Origin: Streptomyces sp. Z26
Lineage (GTDB): Bacteria > Actinomycetota > Actinomycetes > Streptomycetales > Streptomycetaceae
Length of the DNA stretch: 64,000 bases
Assembly (NCBI RefSeq): GCF_003665095.1
Contig: NZ_RCHV01000002.1
Coordinates: 5,584,501-5,648,500 of the forward strand
Direction: 5' to 3'
The position numbers and the translations under genes were made by a program. Every line of letters begins with the position of its first letter. The stretch's first letter is position 1. Of the stretch, positions 1 to 8,340 are shown piece after piece. The notes under the pieces are model-generated. The model searched no databases, had not been told where the DNA came from, and saw only the letters and a list, made by a program, of their open reading frames with translations.

Positions 1-435
1 CCCGGCCGCACGCATCTGGCGGGCGTGCTGGCGGCGTTGACCGCGTCGGCGGTGCTCGGCGCGGCCGGTACGGGTGTGGTGGCGCTGGTGAGTGACGCGC
101 ACGCGACGGACGGGAGCACGCCCGTGCCGCTGGGGCCCGCCGTGGGCGCGGGCCTGCTCGCGGCGCTCGCCTGCGCCCTGTCGGGCACGGCGGTGGGCGT
201 GCTCTGCAACCGGCCGCTGGTGCACGGCACGGGCTGGGCGGTGAGCGCGACGGTGTCGGCGGTGACGCTGGCGCTCGTCGCGGCGGGCTCGCCCGCGAAC
301 GCCGCGGTCGGCGGGCTGGTGACGGCGTCGCGGGAGGGGTCCGTACCGGCGCCGTGGCTGCCGCTCGCGCTGTCCGCCGGGGCGGCGGCGCTGGCGGCGG
401 CGGTGGCCTGCGCGCTGTCCTCGCGCAGACGCTGA
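1..435 (+). CDS. C-terminal part of an unidentified membrane protein (5' end outside window)
   Basis: The frame is open from the first base, so only the 3' end of the gene is here. The visible residues are mostly Ala, Leu, Val and Gly and form about four membrane-spanning stretches separated by short polar loops. The chain ends with a basic tail (SSRRR) that probably lies in the cytoplasm. No catalytic or binding motif is visible. It could be the end of an ABC-type permease or another polytopic membrane protein; the family cannot be named from this fragment. The next feature downstream is the left end of an IS30-family element, 47 bases past the stop. Confidence 0.6.
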   Translation, partial: PGRTHLAGVLAALTASAVLGAAGTGVVALVSDAHATDGSTPVPLGPAVGAGLLAALACALSGTAVGVLCNRPLVHGTGWAVSATVSAVTLALVAAGSPANAAVGGLVTASREGSVPAPWLPLALSAGAAALAAAVACALSSRRR

Positions 436-482
436 CGCCGTACGGCCCCACGGACGCCCACACGCCCGCGGGCCTCGCCGTA

Positions 483-510
483 CTTGGGTTCGAGGGGTCG
501 TTGCAACACC
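483..510. repeat. Left terminal inverted repeat of the IS30 element
   Basis: It pairs with 1937-1964 in inverted orientation, 23 of 28 positions identical. It lies just beyond the transposase stop codon. Confidence 0.75.
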
Positions 511-518
511 ACTTGGTT

Positions 519-1928
519 TTAGGTGGTGAGTAGATCACGTAGACGCTCGGCTGGGGTATCCCAGCCGAGCGTCTTGCGTGGGCGTCCGTTGAGTTCCTGG
601 GCGACGTGTTCGAGGTCTTCGGGGCTGTGCGCGCTCAGATCGGTGCCCTTGGGGAAGTACTGGCGGAGCAGTCCGTTGGTGTTCTCGTTGGAGCCGCGTT
701 GCCAGGGGGATGCCGGGGCGCAGAAGTAGACGGGCATGTCGGTGGCCGTGCTGAACTGCTTGTGGCGTGCCATCTCGCTGCCCTGGTCCCAGGTGAGGGA
801 GCCGCGCAGGTGGGCGGGCAGGGTCTGGACCGTGGTGACGAGGCCGTCGCGGACGGTCTCGGCGTCGTGGGCTCCGCCCGGCAGGTGGACCAGCATGGTG
901 TAGCGGGTGCTGCGCTCGACCAGGGTGGCGATCGCGGAACGGCCGTTTGCGCCGATGATCAGGTCGCCTTCCCAGTGACCGGGCACGGCCCGGTCCTCGA
1001 CGTCGGCGGGCCGGTCGCTGATCATGATCATCGGGTCGTTGAACCGCGGTGTGCGCCGCTGGGGGTCCCGGCGTGGTTTGCGGCGGGTCCGGCCGGAGCG
1101 GATGGCTGCCTGTACTTCCCGCTTCAGGCCGCCGCGAGCCTGGAAATACAGCGCCTGGTAGATCGTTTCCACGCTCACCCGCATGCTCTCGTCGTCGGGA
1201 TGTTCCCTGCGTAGAGCGTGGCAGATCTGTTCCGGTGACCACCGCCTGCGCAGTCCGTCCTTCACGAAGCGTCGCAGCCGTCCCTCGCGCAGCAGCTTGC
1301 GGTCCTTGGGCCGGGGCCTGCGCGAGGCGGCCGCCCGGTGGGCCGCGTAGGGCTGGTAGCCCTCGCTGCCCGAGTTCGCGTCGATCTCCCGCTTGACGGT
1401 GCTCGCCGACCGTCCCAGGGCCCGTCCGATCGCCCGCAGCGACGTGCCTGTCGCGCGCAGATCGCGGATCCGTTCACGCTCGGCCAGTGTCAGAAACCGC
1501 GGGTCGAGCTGCTTGTCCAGGGCCGTCAGGCCCACCGGTGCTGTGGTCACACCGCACATCGTGACGGTCCCGGTGGCGTAGTCGACACGGCGCCCGTCGG
1601 CATAAGTGCGCGAAGAACTGGTCTTCTTGACGCCCCAGTCCCAGTCCTTGGCCGTGCGCTCGTTCACACCAACCTGCCGGGCCGCCACCCGCCGTGCGAC
1701 ACCAGCGGCCCGAAGCCGCTCGTACTCGTCACGCCCGGGATGCCGGCGCGGCAGACGCACCGAAATCCGTCCGGCCTTCCGAGCCCAACCGAAAGCCGTG
1801 TTCCGGTTCACCCCCAGCTCACGCGCCACCACGGTCACATTCCCCACGACATCCAGCCGCGCAAGGAAACGCTCCCTCAACCCTGCAAGATCATCACGCC
1901 CAACAGCCACGGTCCTCGCAACTCCCAC
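519..1928 (-). CDS. IS30-family transposase
   Basis: DDE transposase of 469 aa, somewhat longer than a minimal IS30 enzyme because it has two N-terminal DNA-binding blocks. One helix-turn-helix lies near residues 28-50 and the typical IS30 HTH near 147-185 (SLRAIGRALGRSASTVKREI). The catalytic triad is readable: D322 in GHWEGDLIIG, D381 in TWDQGSEM and E415 in SNENTNGLLRQYFPKG, the last being the IS30 signature. The start is GTG at 1928, inside the element; no strong ribosome binding site is seen. The frame is intact, so the element looks potentially active. Confidence 0.93.
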   Translation of the reverse strand: MGVARTVAVGRDDLAGLRERFLARLDVVGNVTVVARELGVNRNTAFGWARKAGRISVRLPRRHPGRDEYERLRAAGVARRVAARQVGVNERTAKDWDWGVKKTSSSRTYADGRRVDYATGTVTMCGVTTAPVGLTALDKQLDPRFLTLAERERIRDLRATGTSLRAIGRALGRSASTVKREIDANSGSEGYQPYAAHRAAASRRPRPKDRKLLREGRLRRFVKDGLRRRWSPEQICHALRREHPDDESMRVSVETIYQALYFQARGGLKREVQAAIRSGRTRRKPRRDPQRRTPRFNDPMIMISDRPADVEDRAVPGHWEGDLIIGANGRSAIATLVERSTRYTMLVHLPGGAHDAETVRDGLVTTVQTLPAHLRGSLTWDQGSEMARHKQFSTATDMPVYFCAPASPWQRGSNENTNGLLRQYFPKGTDLSAHSPEDLEHVAQELNGRPRKTLGWDTPAERLRDLLTT

Positions 1929-1936
1929 AGATCGCA

Positions 1937-1964
1937 GGTGTTGCGAGGACCGTTAGAACCCAAG
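1937..1964. repeat. Right terminal inverted repeat of the IS30 element
   Basis: Reverse complement of 483-510 with five mismatches. It lies just upstream of the transposase start, so the transposase promoter is probably inside or next to this end. Confidence 0.75.
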
Positions 1965-2002
1965 CGGACGGGGGCCCGCGGACGTGTCCGTACGGCTGCG
2001 GG

Positions 2003-3436
2003 TCAGTGGCGCCAGGGGCCCGTCACCGCGAACGTGGTGCCCGGCGTGTAGCAGTTCACGTACATCGTCCGGCAGTCCGGGGAGAAGGTGACGCCCGCGA
2101 ACTCACCCCACGCCGGTTCCTCCGGCGTGCCGATGTCCTGCCTGCCGCGCGCCATCGGGTAGACCTTGCCGCGCCGCGTCAGCCCGAACACGTGCTGCGC
2201 CCCCTCGCCGTCCTCGCACACCATCAGGCCGCCGCTGGGCGCCAGACAGATGTTGTCCGGCTCCTCGCCCGGCAGCTGGAGGTCGGTGTCGGGGCCGAAG
2301 ACGACGACCAGGGTGAGGTGGTTGCCCTCCGGGTCGTAGCGCCAGATCTGGCCGTAGTGGTCGGCGGCGGAACCCTCGTCGCTCTTGGCGAAGCTGGAGA
2401 CGAAGTAGACGCACCGGCCGCCCCAGTAGCAGCCCTCCAGCTTCTGGGCGTGCGTCATGCCCTTGCGGCCGAAGTCCTGGTGCCGGATGGGCGTTTCGCG
2501 CGCCAGCGGGTCCGGGACCTCGACCCACTCGATGCCGTGGAACGTACGGCCGGTCTCCTGCACCACCGACAGGTCCGCGACGCCCGGCACGCGCATGGCC
2601 TCCAGCCTGCCGCCCGCGCGCAGCGAGTCGAAGCCGCCTCGGGGGCGCTTCGGCAGGAAGCGGTAGAAGAGGCCGAAGGGCGACTCGAACGCGTCCTCCG
2701 TCTCGTACACCACGCCGGTGCCCGGGTCGATGGCGATCGCCTCGTGCTGGAAGCGGCCCATGGCGGTGAGCGGCTCCGGCACCGTGCGGTGCCGGTCCCC
2801 GAACGGGACCTCGAAGATGAAGCCGTGGTCCTTGGTGTAGCCCTCCTCCCCGGCCTTGAACTCCGTCTCCTCGCACGTCAGCCAGGTGTTCCAGAGGGTG
2901 TGGCCGCCCGCGCAGTTGGTGGAGGTTCCCGCGATGCCGACGCGCTCCTGGCGTACGTCGTTGTCCCCGTCCAGCTCCAGGACGGTGCAGCCGCCCTTGC
3001 CCTCCGGGTCGTACGTCAGCCCGTCCACGGTGGGGACGCCGATCTTCGCGTCCATACGGTTCTCGTGGTTGCGCACCAGCCACACCGAGTCGTGGCCCTG
3101 GCCACGGCCGCGCGCGCGGGCGTGCTCCTCGTGCCGGTGCCCCCCGCCGTGGCCGTGGCCACCGGAGAAGGCGGCCATGCCGTCGTGGTTGCTGGGCACC
3201 TTGCCCTCGCCGGAGCGGAGGTCGTCGCCCTCGCGGGACAGCACCTTGTACCGGAACCCCTTGGGCAGGTCCAGCACGCCGTCCGGGTCCTCGACGAGGG
3301 GGCCGTAGCCGTCACCCCCGCCCGTTCCCTGGGCCTGCGCCGTACCGGCGAAGACCTCCGGGATGCTCCCCGCGAACGCGATGCCCGCTCCCAAGACACC
3401 TGATTTCGCGAGAACTTCACGTCGTGTTGTGCTCAT
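2003..3436 (-). CDS. Secreted PhoX/DUF839-family protein (putative alkaline phosphatase)
   Basis: Exported protein of 477 aa. The N-terminus has a twin-arginine signal (STTRREVLAKSG, then a hydrophobic stretch and an AQAQ-like cleavage region near residue 35), so export is by the Tat pathway. The body reads as the DUF839/PhoX family: blocks such as VWLVRNHENR, CAGGHTLWNTWLTCEET and EPDNICLAPSGGLMVCEDG. PhoX enzymes are calcium- and iron-dependent phosphomonoesterases of the cell surface; many actinobacterial members of this length are uncharacterised, so substrate is not certain. A His/Gly-rich insert lies near residue 100. ATG at 3436 is preferred over the in-frame GTG at 3442 because GGGAG sits six bases before it. 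It stands alone next to the IS element. Confidence 0.8.
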   Translation of the reverse strand: MSTTRREVLAKSGVLGAGIAFAGSIPEVFAGTAQAQGTGGGDGYGPLVEDPDGVLDLPKGFRYKVLSREGDDLRSGEGKVPSNHDGMAAFSGGHGHGGGHRHEEHARARGRGQGHDSVWLVRNHENRMDAKIGVPTVDGLTYDPEGKGGCTVLELDGDNDVRQERVGIAGTSTNCAGGHTLWNTWLTCEETEFKAGEEGYTKDHGFIFEVPFGDRHRTVPEPLTAMGRFQHEAIAIDPGTGVVYETEDAFESPFGLFYRFLPKRPRGGFDSLRAGGRLEAMRVPGVADLSVVQETGRTFHGIEWVEVPDPLARETPIRHQDFGRKGMTHAQKLEGCYWGGRCVYFVSSFAKSDEGSAADHYGQIWRYDPEGNHLTLVVVFGPDTDLQLPGEEPDNICLAPSGGLMVCEDGEGAQHVFGLTRRGKVYPMARGRQDIGTPEEPAWGEFAGVTFSPDCRTMYVNCYTPGTTFAVTGPWRH

Positions 3437-3596
3437 GGACACTCCCTGTTGGCGGACAGGACGTTCGGATCACGTGTGTGTACCACGTACGGGAGCGGTC
3501 GAACACCAGGCGGGCCAGGTGCGTCTCCGCGCGTCGCGGCGTACCCCCTGACCGGCCCTGCCCCGCGCGGCGGTGTCGGCGACCGCCGAAAAGCCC

Positions 3597-4730
3597 TCAG
3601 TCCGCGCCGAGCCGCTCGCCGTCGCGGGCGAGCGCGGTGAGCCGGGACACGGCCCGGAAGTACTTCTTGCGGTAGCCGCCGGTCAGCATCTCCTCGCCGA
3701 ACAGCGCGTCGAACGGGACGCCGCTCGCCAGTACGGGCACCTCCCGGTCGTACAGCCGGTCCGCCAGCACCACCAGCCGCAGCGCCGTCGCCTGGTCGGG
3801 CACCGGCCGTACGTCCGTGAGGCACACGGCGGACAGCCCGTCCACCAGGGCGCCGTAGCGGCTGGGGTGGACCGTCGCCAGATGGGCGAGGAGCGCGGGG
3901 AAGTCGTCGAGGGCGGCGCCCGGCACGGCGTGCGCGGCGCGGACCACGCGCGCGGTGTCCGCCGGGGCCGGTGCCTCCGGCAGGCCGCGGTGGCGGTAGT
4001 CCTCGCCGTCGATGCGCAGCGAGCGGAAGTGCGCCGAGAGGCCCTGGATCTCGCGCAGGAAGTCGGCGGAGGCGAAACGGCCCTCACCGAGCCTGCCGGG
4101 CAGCGTGTTGGACGTCGCCGCCAGCGCCACACCCGCCTCCACGAGCCTGCCGAGGAGCGACGACACCAGGACGGTGTCGCCCGGGTCGTCCAGCTCGAAC
4201 TCGTCGATGCACAGCAGCGCGTGGCCGCTCAGCGTGGTCACCGCCTGCTGGAAGCCGAGCGCCCCGACGAGGTGCGTCAGCTCCACGAACGTGCCGAACG
4301 CCTTCCGCTCCGCCGGTGCGGGCGCGGCGTGCCAGAGGGAGGCGAGGAGGTGGGTCTTGCCGACGCCGTAGCCGCCGTCGAGGTACACGCCGCGCGGTCC
4401 GCCGCCCGTACCGGCCGCCCGTCGGGCGCCCCCGCCGTCCCGCCGCAGCCAGCGCCGCAACCCGCTGCCGGAACCGCTCCCGGCGCCCGTGCCGCCGCCC
4501 GTACCGAGCCCGGCGGCGAAGGCGCTCAGCACCTCGACGGCCTCGCGCTGGCTGGGCCGCCCGGGGTCCGGGACGTACGTCGCGAAGCGGACCGAGTCGA
4601 AGCGCGGCGGCGGCACCATCGCGGCGACGAGCCGCTCGGCGGGCACCCGGGGGTGGCGGGCGCAGAGGGAGAGTGGCGCGGTGGACGGGGGACCGGAGGT
4701 CGGGGAGGCGGGCGTGGGCACGCGCCTCAT
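3597..4730 (-). CDS. zapE: Cell division protein ZapE (AFG1-like ATPase)
   Basis: P-loop ATPase of 377 aa in the AFG1/ZapE family, an AAA-type subgroup that associates with the Z-ring in proteobacteria and acts as a mitochondrial inner-membrane chaperone in eukaryotes. Walker A is GGYGVGKTH (residues 119-127) and Walker B is LLCIDEF (172-178), followed by the family block TSNTLPGRLGEGRF. A Gly/Ser-rich linker (about residues 74-112) precedes the P-loop, longer than in enterobacterial ZapE. ATG at 4730 is chosen because homology-like sequence begins shortly after it; the frame stays open upstream but without family features. It is divergent from the reductase gene starting 57 bases away, so the two share a short promoter region. 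Confidence 0.85.
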   Translation of the reverse strand: MRRVPTPASPTSGPPSTAPLSLCARHPRVPAERLVAAMVPPPRFDSVRFATYVPDPGRPSQREAVEVLSAFAAGLGTGGGTGAGSGSGSGLRRWLRRDGGGARRAAGTGGGPRGVYLDGGYGVGKTHLLASLWHAAPAPAERKAFGTFVELTHLVGALGFQQAVTTLSGHALLCIDEFELDDPGDTVLVSSLLGRLVEAGVALAATSNTLPGRLGEGRFASADFLREIQGLSAHFRSLRIDGEDYRHRGLPEAPAPADTARVVRAAHAVPGAALDDFPALLAHLATVHPSRYGALVDGLSAVCLTDVRPVPDQATALRLVVLADRLYDREVPVLASGVPFDALFGEEMLTGGYRKKYFRAVSRLTALARDGERLGAD

Positions 4731-4787
4731 GCTACGGCGCGTCAACAAGGCGGTGCGGTGTCGGTACGGCATGCCACACTGCCGGTC

Positions 4788-5681
4788 ATGCGACGCCTGT
4801 TCCCCTCCCCGTCCCCCGCCGCCCGCCCCGCCGACCAGCGACTTCACGACGGCGGCGGTGCCGACGGGGGCGGCGGCGCGGACGACGCGGGCGGCGGGTG
4901 GAGCCTCGACGCGCTCGCGGACGCGTACGCCTACCCGGCGGCGCCCCGGCGCTGGCTGCGCGCGAACATGGTCGGCTCCCTCGACGGCGCCGCCCACCAC
5001 GGCGGCCGCTCGAAGCCCCTCTCGTCCGCCGCCGACATGCGGGTCTTCGGTGTGCTGCGCGCGCTGGCGGACGTGGTGGTCGTGGGCGCCGGGACCGTAC
5101 GGCACGAGGGTTACCGCCCGGCGCGCAGCCGTCCGGCGTTCGCGGCCCGGCGTGCGGCGGCCGGGCAGGGACCGGCACCGGCGATCGCGGTGGTGAGCGG
5201 GAGCCTCCGACTCGACTTCGGGCGGCCGCTGTTCACGGAGCCCGCCGTGCCGACGCTCGTACTGACCGGTGCCGCCGCCCCGGCGGACCGGGTGGCGGCG
5301 GCGCGCGCGGCGGGCGTCGAGGTGCTGGTGGCGGGCGAGGGCGAGGACGTCGACCCGGCGCGGGTGGTCGGGGTGTTGGCGGAGCGGGGGCTGACGAGGC
5401 AGCTGACGGAGGGCGGGCCGCGGCTGCTGGGGCAGTTCGCCGCGGCCGGGGTACTCGACGAGCTGTGCCTCGCGGTATCGCCCCGCGTGGCGCTGGGCGG
5501 CGCGCCCCGGGTGATGGAGGGGCCGGAGGTGGCGGTGCCCGCGGAGTACGTACTGGAGTCGGTGCTGGAGGAGGAGGGCTTCCTGTTCACCCGTTACCTC
5601 CGGGCGGGCCCGGAAGGGGGTCGCGGGACGCCGGAGGGCCCGGGTCCGGGGACGACGAGCGCGCCCGAATCAGCGGAATAA
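4788..5681 (+). CDS. Pyrimidine reductase family protein (RibD C-terminal/DHFR-like)
   Basis: Protein of 297 aa with the RibD C-terminal (dihydrofolate-reductase-like) fold. Diagnostic blocks are NMVGSLDGA near residue 62, VVVGAGTVRHEGY near 100, and TEGGPRLLGQF near 208, the nucleotide-binding loop. Family members reduce the ribosylamino-pyrimidine of riboflavin synthesis with NADPH, but stand-alone actinobacterial copies outside a rib operon are of unknown substrate. There is no deaminase domain and no rib gene nearby, so a dedicated riboflavin role is not shown. The first 45 residues are a low-complexity Gly/Ala/Asp segment. A small inverted repeat (GCGGAA/TTCCGC) overlaps the stop codon. 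Confidence 0.8.
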   Translation: MRRLFPSPSPAARPADQRLHDGGGADGGGGADDAGGGWSLDALADAYAYPAAPRRWLRANMVGSLDGAAHHGGRSKPLSSAADMRVFGVLRALADVVVVGAGTVRHEGYRPARSRPAFAARRAAAGQGPAPAIAVVSGSLRLDFGRPLFTEPAVPTLVLTGAAAPADRVAAARAAGVEVLVAGEGEDVDPARVVGVLAERGLTRQLTEGGPRLLGQFAAAGVLDELCLAVSPRVALGGAPRVMEGPEVAVPAEYVLESVLEEEGFLFTRYLRAGPEGGRGTPEGPGPGTTSAPESAE

Positions 5682-5794
5682 CGTCTTCCGCTTAACCTCG
5701 ATCGGGCAGACTGAGGCAAGCAGACCCGTGTGACCACGGGGAAGAATGGTTTCTGTAGGGGTCCGCTGGCCTCGTGGAAGAGAAGGGCACCTCC

Positions 5795-6268
5795 GTGTTC
5801 ACGTCCGTGTTGATGATCGAGAAGCCGCTGGTGTCCGCCGATGTGGAGCTCGTCACCACCCTGCACGGGGACGAGCCGGTCTCCTTCGTCGTCCTCATGC
5901 AGCCGCGCGGCGATCAGGACCGGCTGCTGCGCGCCCTCGACGACGTCGCCCTCGGCGAACTGGAGGACGCGGTGCACGAGGGCGACGAGCCGGAGGGCGA
6001 CGAGGCGGTCCGGCCCGCGCGGCTCGCGCTGGAGCACTCGCTGAAGGCCCTCCGGGAGACCGGCGCCGGGGCGGACGGGCAGATCATCGAGAAGCACCCG
6101 CTCGACGTGCTGACCTCCGTCGTCGCGGACACCCGCGCGGACGAGGTGATCGTGCTGACGGCGCCTCACCTCGTCGAGGAGTTCTTCCACCGGGACTGGG
6201 CCTCGCGCGCCCGGCACCGGGTGGGCGTGCCGGTGCTGAAGCTGTTCGCGCACTCCGACGACGACTGA
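5795..6268 (+). CDS. Conserved actinobacterial hypothetical protein
   Basis: Soluble acidic protein of 157 aa, about one fifth Asp and Glu. It begins FTSVLMIEKPLVSADVELV and contains VSFVVLMQPRGDQDRLLRA, then an acidic middle and a C-terminal part with ADEVIVLTAPHLVEEFFHRDW. The last part resembles a universal-stress-protein-like half (alternating hydrophobic strand, then a xxHLVEEFFxxDW helix), but no nucleotide-binding GxxG(S/T) motif is seen. Streptomyces homologues have sometimes been labelled indole-3-glycerol phosphate synthase; nothing in the sequence supports that enzyme. GTG at 5795 is preferred to GTG at 5774 because AGAAGG lies eight bases before it. A strong hairpin follows the stop. 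Confidence 0.65.
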   Translation: MFTSVLMIEKPLVSADVELVTTLHGDEPVSFVVLMQPRGDQDRLLRALDDVALGELEDAVHEGDEPEGDEAVRPARLALEHSLKALRETGAGADGQIIEKHPLDVLTSVVADTRADEVIVLTAPHLVEEFFHRDWASRARHRVGVPVLKLFAHSDDD

Positions 6269-6280
6269 GCCCGTACGGGC

Positions 6281-6320
6281 CGTACGGCACGCGGGTCGGC
6301 ACCGGCCCGCGTGCCGTACG
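6281..6320 (+). terminator. Hairpin after the conserved hypothetical gene
   Basis: Perfect 15-bp inverted repeat (6281-6295 with 6306-6320) around a 10-base loop, 12 bases past the stop. No U-tract follows, as is usual for high-GC actinomycete terminators. Confidence 0.6.
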
Positions 6321-6389
6321 TACGCCTCCCGCGCCCGCCGGGTCAGGGGGACGGGCACCAACACGCCCGCCGTGCCGGATAATGTCCCT

Positions 6390-6848
6390 ATGCGGATCTC
6401 GGCGAAAGCGGACTACGCGGTACGTGCCGCGCTGGAACTGGCTGCCGCGGGCGACAGCCACCCCGTCAAGGCCGAGGCCATCGCGCTGGCCCAGGGCATC
6501 CCGCACAAGTTCCTGGAAGGCATCCTCAACGACATGCGGCGCGGTGGTCTCGTCGTCAGCCAGCGCGGTGGCAAGGGCGGTTACCGCCTGGCGGCGCCCG
6601 CGAACACCATCACCATCGCCGACGTGATCCGCGAGGTCGAGGGCCCGCTGGTGTCCGTACGGGGCGCCCGTCCGCCGGAGCTGAGCTACACCGGGCCCGC
6701 GGAGTCGCTGCTGCCGCTCTGGGTCGCCGTACGCGCCAACGTCCGCGCCATCCTCGGCGAGGTCACGCTGGCCGACGTGGCGGCGGCGTCGCTGCCGCCG
6801 CGGGTGCTGTCGCTGGCCGACAACCCGGCCGCCTGGACCAACCCCTGA
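6390..6848 (+). CDS. Rrf2-family transcriptional regulator
   Basis: DNA-binding protein of 152 aa with the Rrf2 winged helix: RISAKADYAVRAALELA at the start, recognition helix near AIALAQGIPHKFLEGIL, and the wing block VSQRGGKGGYRLAAP. The three cysteines that hold an Fe-S cluster in IscR/NsrR/RirA are absent, since the protein has no Cys at all, so it should resemble cluster-free members such as CymR that answer to small molecules or partner proteins. ATG at 6390 is used; an in-frame GTG 18 bases upstream adds only a few residues. The next gene is a TauE/SafE exporter preceded by a palindrome containing GGAAT half-sites, a plausible operator. A link to sulfur control is inference. Confidence 0.88.
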   Translation: MRISAKADYAVRAALELAAAGDSHPVKAEAIALAQGIPHKFLEGILNDMRRGGLVVSQRGGKGGYRLAAPANTITIADVIREVEGPLVSVRGARPPELSYTGPAESLLPLWVAVRANVRAILGEVTLADVAAASLPPRVLSLADNPAAWTNP

Positions 6849-7070
6849 CACCGGCCGCGGGGCGCTCGGAGCCCCGCCGTGGGAGCCGTCGTACGGGCCG
6901 CCGGGTCCGGCTTCATCCGGGCGCAGTCCTGCCGTAGCGCTGCCGTATCCCTGCCGTTACGTGTGGAGTACGGCCCTGACCTGCGACGTCTCGTATCCCG
7001 GACGCGTTGTCCCACATGTTTGACCGCATGCTGAACGCCGCTTGCCACCCCGGGGCGGCGCGGGCACGCT

Positions 7071-7103
7071 ATTCCTGGTTAATCACTAGGAATGCTAGGG
7101 AAT
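7071..7103. promoter_or_regulatory. Candidate Rrf2-type operator upstream of the TauE/SafE gene
   Basis: ATTCCTGG, seven bases (TTAATCA), then CTAGGAAT form an imperfect palindrome (7071-7093), and a further TAGGGAAT half-site follows at 7096-7103. The site is AT-rich in a GC-rich region and ends 13 bases before the exporter start, where a bound repressor would block initiation. GGAAT half-sites occur in operators of the Rrf2 protein CymR. Assignment to the neighbouring Rrf2 gene is inference. Confidence 0.5.
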
Positions 7104-7116
7104 CGCGAGGGCGGGC

Positions 7117-8127
7117 ATGCGGACACTGATCGTGCTGGCACTGGCCGGGCTCGGTGCCCAGCTGGTGGACGGCAGCCTGGGCATGGCGTACGGCGTCACC
7201 TCGACGAGCCTGCTGCTGGCCGTCGGCACCAATCCGGCCGCCGCCTCCGCGACCGTGCACCTGGCGGAGATAGGTACGACGCTCGCGTCCGGGGCGTCGC
7301 ACTGGAGGTTCGGGAACGTCGACTGGAAGGTCGTCGGGCGCATCGGCGTACCGGGCGCGGTCGGCGCCTTCGCCGGTGCCTCGTTCCTGTCGAACCTCTC
7401 CACCGAGACCGCCGAGCCCGTGATGGCGCTCATCCTGCTCAGCCTCGGCATCTACGTCCTCACGCGCTTCACGCTCGCCGGGCTCCCCACCACCAACCTG
7501 GACAAGCCGCTGCGCAAGCGTTTCCTGTCGCCCCTCGGCCTCTTCGCCGGGTTCGTCGACGCGACCGGCGGTGGTGGCTGGGGCCCGGTGGGCACCCCGG
7601 CGCTGCTGGCCAGCGGGCGGATGGAACCGCGCAAGGTGATCGGGTCGATCGACACCAGCGAGTTCCTCGTCTCCGTCGCCGCCAGCCTCGGCTTCCTCGC
7701 CGGGCTCGGCTCCGAGGGCATCGACGCCACCTGGGTCGCCGCGCTGCTGATCGGCGGCGTGATCGCCGCGCCGATCGCCGCGTGGCTCGTCCGGCACATC
7801 CCGCCGCGCGTGCTCGGCTCCGCCGTCGGCGGCGTGATCATCCTCACCAACTCCCGCACCCTGCTGCGCAGCGACTGGGTGGACGCGAGCGAGTTCGTCG
7901 TCTGGACCGTGTACCTCGCGGTCTACGCCCTCTGGGCCGTCGCCGTCACCCACTCCGTACGGGAGCACCTGCGCGCCGAGGCCGCGTCTCGGGCCGCCGC
8001 GGCGGCGGGCGACGAAGCCGGGACCGGTGCGCGCGGTGAGGGGCAGGTCGCCGCGGCGGCCGGGGCCGGGGGCCGTGACGACTCGGCGGACCCGGACGAG
8101 CCGCGGGGGCCGACCGCGAAGGTCTGA
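7117..8127 (+). CDS. TauE/SafE (TSUP) family sulfur-anion exporter
   Basis: Integral membrane protein of 336 aa. Two related halves each carry about four spans: the first opens LIVLALAGLGAQLVDGSLG and holds the TSUP signature region GVTSTSLLLAVGTNPAAAS; the second opens FAGFVDATGGGGWGPVGTP, with IGSIDTSEFLVSVAASLGF following. The family moves sulfite, sulfoacetate or other sulfur and carboxylate anions across the membrane. The last 55 residues are a low-complexity Ala/Gly/Glu tail, likely cytoplasmic and disordered. The gene lies 268 bases after an Rrf2 regulator and behind a palindrome next to its start, so regulated export of a sulfur compound is likely but unproven. A strong hairpin follows. 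Confidence 0.88.
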   Translation: MRTLIVLALAGLGAQLVDGSLGMAYGVTSTSLLLAVGTNPAAASATVHLAEIGTTLASGASHWRFGNVDWKVVGRIGVPGAVGAFAGASFLSNLSTETAEPVMALILLSLGIYVLTRFTLAGLPTTNLDKPLRKRFLSPLGLFAGFVDATGGGGWGPVGTPALLASGRMEPRKVIGSIDTSEFLVSVAASLGFLAGLGSEGIDATWVAALLIGGVIAAPIAAWLVRHIPPRVLGSAVGGVIILTNSRTLLRSDWVDASEFVVWTVYLAVYALWAVAVTHSVREHLRAEAASRAAAAAGDEAGTGARGEGQVAAAAGAGGRDDSADPDEPRGPTAKV

Positions 8128-8157
8128 GCGCCCGCGAACGCCCACGCCTCGACGCGC

Positions 8158-8183
8158 GCGGCGCCCCCGGCCCGGGGCGCCGC
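8158..8183 (+). terminator. Hairpin after the TauE/SafE gene
   Basis: Perfect 10-bp stem (8158-8167 with 8174-8183), six-base loop, 31 bases past the stop codon and about 160 bases before murC. Confidence 0.5.
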
Positions 8184-8340
8184 CCGCGCGTACGTCCTGC
8201 CGCGCGTACGTCCCCGCGCCCGCGCCCGCCGCCCCCGCGACGCACCGCCACGGCGTGGCCCCGCACCGCATAGGCTGGTTCCCGCGCGCGGCCCCGTACG
8301 GCCCGCGCCCGCGCATCCGTACGACCTGGGAGCCCCCGCG

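Larger units (their letters stand above)
483..1964 (-). mobile_element. IS30-family insertion sequence
   Basis: A single transposase gene on the minus strand is flanked by imperfect inverted repeats of 28 bp (483-510 and 1937-1964), which match at 23 positions. The outermost 9 bases (CTTGGGTTC) and innermost 8 bases (GCAACACC) are identical. The layout of about 1.48 kb with one ORF fits the IS30 family. No 2-3 bp target duplication is evident: the left flank ends in GTA and the right flank starts with CGG. The element lies between two genes and interrupts neither. Its third-position GC and word use differ from the host, and the CGTACG word common around it is absent. Confidence 0.85.

Noticed and set aside
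519..1242. Plus-strand and alternative minus-strand frames inside the IS30 element
   Set aside because: They shadow the transposase. IS30 elements have one ORF.
5673..5691. Terminator after the pyrimidine-reductase gene
   Set aside because: The six-bp repeat overlapping the stop is short and could be chance; it is mentioned only within the gene entry.
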